From: Pseudolysinimonas_A sp947085045
GTDB lineage: Bacteria; Actinomycetota; Actinomycetes; Actinomycetales; Microbacteriaceae
Direction of reading: 5' to 3'
NCBI GenBank assembly: GCA_947085045.1
Contig: CAMTUU010000002.1
Coordinates: forward strand, 62,001 to 126,000
Length of the DNA stretch: 64,000 nt
This document shows, in pieces, positions 57,412 through 64,000 of this stretch. The notes under the pieces are model-generated. The model made no database searches and was not told where the DNA came from. It saw nothing but the letters and a program-made list of their open reading frames with translations. The position numbers were made by a program, and so were the translations under genes. How positions within the stretch are numbered: position 1 is the first letter of the stretch; each line of letters begins with the position of its first letter.

Positions 57412-57430
57412 GATCGGCCCCATTGTCTCA

Positions 57431-57461
57431 GACTGCGCGGCACACGCCGCGCCGCGCAGTC
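57431..57461. terminator. Terminator-like hairpin between the DUF4190-like gene and lepA
   Basis: Perfect 11-bp arms GACTGCGCGGC (57431-57441) and GCCGCGCAGTC (57451-57461) with a 9-nt loop. On the minus strand it follows the DUF4190-like stop by 27 nt and precedes lepA by about 20 nt. Confidence 0.65.
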
Positions 57462-57488
57462 CGAGGGCGGCTCAGAAGCCGGGGCTGC

Positions 57489-57830
57489 TCAGAAGCCGGC
57501 GAACCCGTCGAGCGCCCAGAAGCCGTCGACCGCCCAGAGACCGAATGCGAGCGGAGCGAACAGCACGACGCCCGCGACCGCGAGGACGGCCCAGCCGAAC
57601 AGCGAGATCAGGCCGACGACGATCGCCCAGTTGGCGGTCGTCACGGCCCCGGGCTCGCGGGAACGCCCGAGGAAGCCGAGCACGACGCCGGCGATCGCCA
57701 GCGGGCCCATGCCGAGCAGGATGGAGAGGATCGACAGCACGAGGCCGAGGGCGCTGTAGGTGGTGCTCGCCGCGGGAACCGCGGCCGGGGCGGCCGATTC
57801 GACGGCCGGGGTGAGGGTTTCGGTGGTCAT
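57489..57830 (-). CDS. Small membrane protein (DUF4190-like)
   Basis: 113 residues: short Thr/Ala-rich N-terminus and two or three membrane segments (SALGLVLSILSILLGMGPLA, TTANWAIVVGLISLFGWAV) with FGLW; pattern of DUF4190 proteins. TGGGAT lies near the ATG as a weak ribosome binding site. A 13-nt direct repeat (GCTCAGAAGCCGG, 57470 and 57487, 17 nt apart) covers its stop codon. Function unknown. Confidence 0.8.
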   Translation of the reverse strand: MTTETLTPAVESAAPAAVPAASTTYSALGLVLSILSILLGMGPLAIAGVVLGFLGRSREPGAVTTANWAIVVGLISLFGWAVLAVAGVVLFAPLAFGLWAVDGFWALDGFAGF

Positions 57831-57894
57831 GATCCCAGGGTAGGAATCCGGATGCGGCCGCACAGTGGGGCGAACCCCCGCATCCGCCGGTGGA

Positions 57895-57923
57895 TTGCCG
57901 CGGCTCCCGCGATCCGGTAACGT
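57895..57923 (+). promoter_or_regulatory. rpsT promoter
   Basis: TTGCCG (57895-57900), 17-nt spacer, TAACGT (57918-57923), the clearest -35/-10 pair in the window. Gives a leader of about 98 nt before the rpsT ATG, long enough for structure-based control by S20. Confidence 0.7.
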
Positions 57924-58027
57924 AGCCCCTTGGTTTCCGTGTGGTCTGTTCCTCCCACACGATTCATCCGGAAGCGCCCCTCTACCGCTCCGGGTAGACA
58001 ACCTTCCGAACGAACGAAAGCACACTC

Positions 58028-58375
58028 ATGGCCAACATCAAGTCGCAGATCAAGCGCATCGGCACCAACAAGAAGGCCCAGGAGCGCAACAAGGCCGTCA
58101 AGAGCCAGCTCAAGACCGCCGTCCGCGCCACGCGCGAGGCCGTCGTCGCCGGCGACTCCGCCAAGGCGCTGGCCGCCCTCCAGCTCGCCACCAAGCGGCT
58201 CGACAAGGCGACCAGCAAGGGCGTCATCCACGCCAACCAGGCCGCCAACCGCAAGTCGGCGCTCGCCAAGGCCGTCGCCGGCCTTCCCGCCGGCTCGGTG
58301 CCGAAGGCCGCTCCCGCCAAGGCGGAGAAGGCCCCGGCCAAGAAGGCTCCGGCCAAGGCTGCTGCCGCCAAGTAG
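58028..58375 (+). CDS. rpsT: 30S ribosomal protein S20
   Basis: 115 residues, against ~88 for most S20. ANIKSQIKRIGTNKKAQERN N-terminal signature, VRATREAVVAGD and HANQAANRKSALAKAV. The extra ~27 C-terminal residues are an Ala/Lys/Pro tail (AKKAPAKAAAAK), a frequent addition in high-G+C Actinobacteria. Binds 16S rRNA early in 30S assembly. Own promoter and terminator; convergent with the acetyltransferase gene. Confidence 0.98.
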   Translation: MANIKSQIKRIGTNKKAQERNKAVKSQLKTAVRATREAVVAGDSAKALAALQLATKRLDKATSKGVIHANQAANRKSALAKAVAGLPAGSVPKAAPAKAEKAPAKKAPAKAAAAK

Positions 58376-58382
58376 CCCTGTA

Positions 58383-58421
58383 CGACAAGGCCCTCGTTCC
58401 TGCGGGACGGGGGCCTTGTCG
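58383..58421. terminator. rpsT terminator hairpin
   Basis: Perfect 11-bp arms CGACAAGGCCC (58383-58393) and GGGCCTTGTCG (58411-58421), interior further paired (CGTTCC with GGGACG). 7 nt after the rpsT stop; no long T-run follows, only CGTT. Confidence 0.8.
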
Positions 58422-58435
58422 CGTTCGCCGACCTC

Positions 58436-58490
58436 CATCCGCGTCATCTGACACGGATGAACTCGCATGGCGCGTCAGATGACGCGGATG
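58436..58490. repeat. 55-nt intergenic inverted repeat (class I)
   Basis: Perfect 17-bp arms CATCCGCGTCATCTGAC (58436-58452) and GTCAGATGACGCGGATG (58474-58490) around 21 nt. The loop contains a second CGGATGA. Its position between two convergent genes, right after the rpsT terminator, makes a second terminator unnecessary. It resembles the other long intergenic inverted repeats here in build. Confidence 0.75.
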
Positions 58491-58505
58491 AAGAGCGGCG
58501 GCGAC

Positions 58506-58924
58506 TCAGTCGTCGGGGATGAGCCGCTTGCCGAGCGACACGGCGCGATCGGGCTCATAGCCGAGCCGCGCGTAGAACGCGAGCGCGTCGTCGTTGCCGG
58601 CGCGCACCTGCAGGTTGACCTTCGGGCAGCCGAGCGCCAGCAGCCGGCTTTCGAACTCCGTCATGAGGGCCCGGCCGATGCCCGCCTGGCGCGCATCCGG
58701 TCGCACCGCCAGGTAGTTCACCCAGCCGCGGTGCCCGTCGTAGCCCGCCATCCCGGCACCGAGGATGCTGTCTCCCTCGACGGCGACGAGGAACAGGTCG
58801 CGCTGCACCGCCTTCTTGCGCTCGATGTCGCGGTGCGGATCGTTCCACGGGCGTACCAGACCCGCCGCCTCCCAGAGGGTGACGACCTCGTCGGCGTCGG
58901 CATCCCGGAACTCGCGGATGCCAA

Positions 58925-58928
<4 letters not shown>
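58506..58928 (-). CDS. GNAT family N-acetyltransferase (YpeA-like)
   Basis: 140 residues: IREFRDADADEVVTLWEAAG start, VNYLAVRPDARQAGIGRALM acetyl-CoA loop and VNLQVRAGNDDALAFYARLG, as in YpeA/YhdJ-like acetyltransferases. GTG overlaps the holA stop (GTGA). Substrate unknown. Confidence 0.92.
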
Positions 58929-59965
<1,037 letters not shown>

Positions 59966-59975
59966 CGCGTTCAGG

Positions 59976-62216
59976 TTACCGGGAGGTCCAGACCTCCACC
60001 GCGCCCGGACCGGCGCCCGGAGCCACCAGGAGGAGCCCGTCGACGTCGGTGCGCAGCGTCGCCGCCCCGGTGGCGGTGAGGATGCCGAGCAGCGCATCGG
60101 TCGGATGCCCGTACCCGTTGTCGGCGCCGACCCCGATGAGCGCGGTGGTCGCGTCCAGCCGCTCGTAGAGTGCCTCCGACTGGTCCGCCGAACCGTGATG
60201 GGCGACCTTCACCACGTCGACGGCGCGCGGGCCGAGCGTTCCCGCCATCCGCGCCTGGGCCTCCTCGCCGAGGTCGCCGAGCATCATCGCGTCGAGACAG
60301 GGGTCGGCGCCGCACGACCAGCCGAGCGTGACGCTCGCGTCGTTACCCGGCGTCGCTCCCCGCGGCGGGGGCCAGAGCACCTGCCAGCCGAGCGATCCCA
60401 GCGTTCCGCGGTCTCCGCGCTGGACCTGCTCCACCCGCGCGCCGCCCGCCGCGAAGGCGTCGAGCAGCCGCTGGTCGGAGAGCTCCCCGGTCGGGCCGGC
60501 GAGCACGCGGTCGGCGCGCCCGAGCACCGCCTCGGCACCCCCGACGTGATCGAGGTCGAAGTGGGTGAGCACCACCAGATCGATCCGTCCGATGCCGAGG
60601 TCGTCGAGGCAGGCGCGCAGCGCAGCCGGGTCGGGGCCGGCATCGACGAGCGCCACCGCCTCAGCGCTGCGCACGAGCGTCGCGTCGCCCTGCCCGACGT
60701 CGCACATCGCGTACTGCCAGTCCGCCGGACGGCCGACCCGGGTGACCACCGCCGCGCCCGCTGCCGCGACGACGTAGGCGACCACGGTGACGACGCAGAC
60801 GCCGCGGGCGAGCGCGCGGGGCCGCCCGCGCGCCAGAACCGCGACGATCGCCGCGACCTCGACCGCGGTGAGCAGCAGCACGCCGCCGAGCCCGCCGGGC
60901 CAGACGCCGCGGGCGCCGGGCAGAGCGGCGAACACCTCCGCGACCGCGGCGATCCAGGATGCCGGCAGCCAGGCGATCCAGGCGAGCCCCACCCCGACCG
61001 GGGGCAGCACCGCGCCGACGAGGCAGGCGACGAGCCCGAGCACCGTGGCCAGCGGCGCCGCCGGACCGGCCAGCAGGTTCGCCGGGATGCCGTACAGGGG
61101 AATCGACGGAGTCAGCAGTAGCAGCACCGGCTGCACCGCGAGCTGTGCGGCCAGCGGGATGCTCAGCACCGTCGCGAGCCAACCGGGCAGCACCCGCCCG
61201 AGTGCGGCCGCGAGCGGCCCGGCGAGCGTCAGCAGCCCGGCCGTTGCGAGAGCGGAGAGCGCGAAGCCGTAGGACCGGGCGAGCCAAGGGTCGGCGACCA
61301 GCAGCAGGAGGACGGCGGCGCACAGCACGGGCATCCCGAGCGCCGGACGACCGAGGGCGACGGCGCCGAGTGCCAGACCCGCCATCGCCGCCGCGCGCAG
61401 GACGCTCGGCTCGGGAGTGACGAGCACCACGAATCCCAGCAGCGCGAGCGAGGCGACGGCGAGCCGCACGGGCAACGGCGCCCCGAGCAGCGCGGCCACG
61501 GCGAGCGCGGCGCCGACGACGATCGCGCAGTTGGCACCCGACACCGCGGTGAGATGACTCAGGCTCGACGCCTTCATGGCGGCGTCGAGCGCCTCGGGCA
61601 CGCGGCTGGTGTCGCCGATCGCGAGCCCCGGCAGCAATCCCCCGCCGGGATCGGGGAGGCCGGCGCTCGCCTTCAGGAACGACGAGCGGATGCCGTGCGC
61701 CCACGCCAGCAGAGGAGGCGGATCGGCCGCGAACTCGATGTCTGCGCGGGGGAACACCAGGAAGGCGACATCCTCTCCCGGGTCGGTGCGCTCGAGGTCA
61801 CCTCGGAGGGTCACCGTCGTCCCGATCGGCGGCAACATGCCCGAGTCGCCGAACACCAGCACCGGCACCCGCGTGCCCGTGAGCACGCCCGCGAACCGTC
61901 CGTCCACCGTGCGGCCGCCGACCGTGATCTCGAGGTCGAGCGACCGGCCCGACTCCGCCGCCGCGACCACGTCGGCCGGGGCGCGGGCGGGCGCCTGAAC
62001 CGCGATGGACCCGAGCACCGCGGCGGCCGCCCCGAGCGCGAGGGCCGGCAGGACGAGCACGCGCACCCGTCCGGCCGCGATCGCTAGCCCGGCCGCGACC
62101 AGCGCGACGACCGCCGTCGACCCGGGGGCGGCATCCGGGATTCCGATCGCCACGCCCGCGGCCACCCAGGCGAGCGCCGCGGCCGGCAGCAGCCGCAGAC
62201 GCGGCGGGAACGTCAC
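59976..62216 (-). CDS. comEC: ComEC/Rec2 family DNA-uptake channel-like protein
   Basis: 746 residues: N-terminal membrane/OB region, Competence domain (GLAIGDTSRVPEALDAAMKA, SHLTAVSGANCAIVVG) with multiple TM helices and a C-terminal metallo-beta-lactamase domain (CDVGQGDATLVR; VVLTHFDLDHVGGAEAVL; VVKVAHHGS). It transports or processes single-stranded DNA during transformation. With comEA it makes a com pair commonly conserved in Actinobacteria even without proven competence. GTG overlaps the comEA stop (GTGA). Confidence 0.95.
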   Translation of the reverse strand: MTFPPRLRLLPAAALAWVAAGVAIGIPDAAPGSTAVVALVAAGLAIAAGRVRVLVLPALALGAAAAVLGSIAVQAPARAPADVVAAAESGRSLDLEITVGGRTVDGRFAGVLTGTRVPVLVFGDSGMLPPIGTTVTLRGDLERTDPGEDVAFLVFPRADIEFAADPPPLLAWAHGIRSSFLKASAGLPDPGGGLLPGLAIGDTSRVPEALDAAMKASSLSHLTAVSGANCAIVVGAALAVAALLGAPLPVRLAVASLALLGFVVLVTPEPSVLRAAAMAGLALGAVALGRPALGMPVLCAAVLLLLVADPWLARSYGFALSALATAGLLTLAGPLAAALGRVLPGWLATVLSIPLAAQLAVQPVLLLLTPSIPLYGIPANLLAGPAAPLATVLGLVACLVGAVLPPVGVGLAWIAWLPASWIAAVAEVFAALPGARGVWPGGLGGVLLLTAVEVAAIVAVLARGRPRALARGVCVVTVVAYVVAAAGAAVVTRVGRPADWQYAMCDVGQGDATLVRSAEAVALVDAGPDPAALRACLDDLGIGRIDLVVLTHFDLDHVGGAEAVLGRADRVLAGPTGELSDQRLLDAFAAGGARVEQVQRGDRGTLGSLGWQVLWPPPRGATPGNDASVTLGWSCGADPCLDAMMLGDLGEEAQARMAGTLGPRAVDVVKVAHHGSADQSEALYERLDATTALIGVGADNGYGHPTDALLGILTATGAATLRTDVDGLLLVAPGAGPGAVEVWTSR

Positions 62217-62809
62217 ACCGTCACCAGGTCGCGGAGCGCGGCGAGTTTCGCCTCACCGATGCCGCCGACATCCAGCAGGTCTTCGATCGACTCGAACCGG
62301 CCGTTCTGCTCGCGCCAGGCGAGGATCTTCTGCGCGGTCGCCGCGCCGACCCCTGGCAGCGTGTCGAGCGCGGCCGCGTCCGCGGTGTTGAGGTTGACCC
62401 GCCCGTCACCAGCGACGCCCGGCGCCGCGCCGGCGGGGCCCTCGCCGATCGCCGGGACGACGATCTGCTCGCCGTCGCTGACGAACCGGGCGAGGTTCAC
62501 CCCGCCCGCGTCGGCCGTCGGCGTGAACCCGCCCGCCGCGGCCACGGCATCCACGGCGCGCGCGCCGTCGGGCAGCGCGTAGAGCCCCGGCCGCACCACC
62601 TGCCCGAGGATGTGCACGTAGATCTCGGTCGCGACCGGTCCGCGCGGCGACGCCGTGTCATCGGGGGCGATGACGGTCGACGTTCCACGCGGAGTGACCG
62701 CGACGACGAATACCGCGATGCCGAGACCCCCGAGCACGAGCGTGAGCGCGACCCCCGTCACCCGTCTCGCGCGGGCGCGTCGCGGGTCGGGTCCGGGGGT
62801 CGCGCTCAC
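62213..62809 (-). CDS. comEA: ComEA family helix-hairpin-helix DNA-binding protein
   Basis: 198 residues: one membrane anchor (~19-40), SLBB domain (IYVHILGQVVRPGLYALPDG ... DAVAAAGG), and two HhH motifs (RVNLNTADAAALDTLPGVG; IEDLLDVGGIGEAKLAALRD). Captures DNA outside the membrane and passes it to ComEC. GTG start fixed by TAGCGT 6 nt upstream, with TCGACG 17 nt further, a good promoter. Confidence 0.95.
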   Translation of the reverse strand: MSATPGPDPRRARARRVTGVALTLVLGGLGIAVFVVAVTPRGTSTVIAPDDTASPRGPVATEIYVHILGQVVRPGLYALPDGARAVDAVAAAGGFTPTADAGGVNLARFVSDGEQIVVPAIGEGPAGAAPGVAGDGRVNLNTADAAALDTLPGVGAATAQKILAWREQNGRFESIEDLLDVGGIGEAKLAALRDLVTV

Positions 62810-62815
62810 CCCGTG

Positions 62816-62844
62816 ACGCTACGAGCGCGCCGGCTCGCCGTCGA
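62816..62844 (-). promoter_or_regulatory. comEA-comEC promoter
   Basis: Minus strand TCGACG (62839-62844), 17 nt, TAGCGT (62816-62821), then 6 nt to the GTG. The mRNA is probably leaderless. Confidence 0.6.
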
Positions 62845-62880
62845 TCGCCGCGCGTGCGAGCTGGGGACAAACGACCTGAA

Positions 62881-62919
62881 GTGGGTCGGGGGTGGGTCTC
62901 GAGACGCGCCGCGACCCAC
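62881..62919. terminator. Terminator-like hairpin after leuS
   Basis: 8-bp arms GTGGGTCG (62881-62888) and CGACCCAC (62912-62919); the loop holds GTCTCGAGAC, itself a palindrome, with some likeness to the R1 repeat arms. On the minus strand it begins 12 nt after the leuS stop and precedes the comEA promoter. Confidence 0.55.
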
Positions 62920-62930
62920 CGCGAGTGCGG

Positions 62931-64000
62931 TTACCTCGTCGCGATGTTCACGACGCGCGGCGCGCGAACGATCACGTTCGCGATCTCGCGATCCCCGATC
63001 GTGCGGATGACCGCCTCCGACGCCCGCGCGAGCTTCTCCAGCTCGCCCGAGTCGATCGTCGGCGACACCTCGATGCGGTCGCGCACTTTGCCGTCGACCT
63101 GGATGACGGCGGTCACCTGGTCTTCGACGAGCAGGGTCGGGTCGGCCTTGCGCATCCCCGCGAAGGCCACACTCCCGGAGTAGCCGAGGCGCTCCCACAT
63201 GTCTTCGGCCGTGAACGGCGCGAACAGCGACAGGATGACCGCGACGACTTCGATCGACTCGCGCACGGCGGGATCGCCCGCGCCCGGGCCCGAATCGATG
63301 GTCTTGCGGATGAGGTTGACCAGCTCCATGAGTCGCGCGACGACGACGTTGAATTTGAACGCCTCGAGCAGTCCGGGGGCGTCGGCGAGCAACTGGTGGG
63401 TGGCGCGGCGGAGGGCTCTGTCGCCGCCCTTCCACTCGACATCAGGCGCGGTGGTGACCTCGCCGGAGATGCGCCAGGCGCGGGCCAGGAACTTCGCGGA
63501 CCCGGTGGGCGAGACATCCGCCCAGTCGATGTCGTCTTCGGGCGGTCCGGCGAACGCCATGGTGAGGCGCAGCGCGTCGGCGCCGTACGAGGTGAGCTCG
63601 CTCGCGAATTCGACGAGGTTGCCCTTCGACTTCGACATCTTGGCGCCATCCATCAGCACCATGCCTTGGTTGAGCACGGCGCTGAACGGCTCGGTGAAGT
63701 CGAGGTAGCCGAGGTCGAACAGCACCTTGGTGATGAAGCGCGCGTAGAGCAGGTGCAGGATGGCGTGCTCGACACCGCCGACGTACTGGTCGATCGGCGC
63801 CCACTTGGCGGCATCCGCGGGGTCGAACGCCTTCGTGGGGTCGTTCGGCGCGAGGAAGCGCAGGAAATACCACGACGAGTCGACGAAGGTGTCCATCGTG
63901 TCGGGGTCGCGACGCGCGGGCCGGCCGTCGGGCAGCGTGGTCTCGACCCAGTCGGTGGCGGCGCCGAGCGGCGACGAGCCCTTCGGCGTGAGGTCGAGCC
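62931..64000 (-). CDS. leuS: Leucyl-tRNA synthetase, C-terminal part (5' end outside window)
   Basis: The frame runs off the window edge; ~356 residues present. TFVDSSWYFLRFL, the KMSKS loop (DGAKMSKSKGNLVEF), QYVGGVEHAILHLLYARFIT and the anticodon-binding domain ending in DREIANVIVRAPRVVNIATR. Charges tRNA-Leu. First gene seen of the conserved leuS-comEA-comEC-holA block. Confidence 0.97.
   Translation of the reverse strand, partial: LDLTPKGSSPLGAATDWVETTLPDGRPARRDPDTMDTFVDSSWYFLRFLAPNDPTKAFDPADAAKWAPIDQYVGGVEHAILHLLYARFITKVLFDLGYLDFTEPFSAVLNQGMVLMDGAKMSKSKGNLVEFASELTSYGADALRLTMAFAGPPEDDIDWADVSPTGSAKFLARAWRISGEVTTAPDVEWKGGDRALRRATHQLLADAPGLLEAFKFNVVVARLMELVNLIRKTIDSGPGAGDPAVRESIEVVAVILSLFAPFTAEDMWERLGYSGSVAFAGMRKADPTLLVEDQVTAVIQVDGKVRDRIEVSPTIDSGELEKLARASEAVIRTIGDREIANVIVRAPRVVNIATR

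Overview
The window is chromosomal DNA of a high-G+C actinobacterium, most likely a member of Microbacteriaceae. The evidence is G+C near 70% by eye, many GTG starts, stop/start overlaps (ATGA, GTGA, TGATG) inside operons, many genes whose start lies 6-7 nt after a TANNNT-like -10 (leaderless mRNAs), and an order of housekeeping genes typical of Actinobacteria. No rRNA, tRNA, CRISPR array, intact insertion sequence or prophage was seen.

Layout. 1-5.4 kb: helicase C-terminus, very small proteins, a siderophore-interacting flavoprotein, a DUF2207 membrane protein and a class IV aminotransferase. 5.4-6.4 kb: a gene-poor scar with palindromic repeats, a decayed GIY-YIG nuclease gene and several inverted repeats. 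6.4-14.6 kb: SNF2 helicase, membrane protein, a four-gene operon for membrane-anchored exported proteins, a second decayed GIY-YIG gene, an M20 peptidase and a glycerophosphodiesterase. 14.7-19.4 kb: frameshifted TfoX-like gene, deoC with two aldehyde dehydrogenase-family genes (deoxyribose/acetaldehyde metabolism) and a divergent ROK sugar kinase. 19.4-25.5 kb: MFS exporter, dGTPase, DusB, YbaK, FrnE-like oxidoreductase coupled to an unrecognised 33-residue CX4C peptide, and a CPBP protease.

25.5-29.4 kb is the most distinctive metabolic block: a PadR regulator, a LigM-type tetrahydrofolate-dependent aromatic O-demethylase, formyl-THF deformylase (PurU) and a MetF-like methylene-THF reductase. 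Two similar CTAT-N4-ATAG operator-like sites precede metF and ligM. Together they read as a regulated module that demethylates methoxyaromatics and recycles the folate.

29.5-64 kb is mostly a conserved housekeeping block on the minus strand, read from the right: leuS-comEA-comEC-holA, rpsT (plus strand), lepA, hemW, hrcA-dnaJ-rsmE, HIT, phoH-ybeY-CNNM-era, then leuA, recO-uppS-glyS. Accessory genes are inserted between its parts: a two-component system, an FtsX-type ABC transporter and two lipoproteins between era and leuA. Regulatory signals include a CIRCE element at hrcA, a leucine leader peptide with four consecutive Leu codons ahead of leuA, a clear promoter for rpsT and several terminator hairpins.

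Five copies of a short palindromic repeat (about 30-42 bp) and four or more longer intergenic inverted repeats (55-69 nt) are dispersed through the window. Both GIY-YIG remnants lie next to or between palindrome copies, which is the main candidate here for an undescribed element. Several genes look recently broken: two GIY-YIG genes, TfoX-like, DUF1345-like, a second DUF4870 gene and a short PASTA gene.
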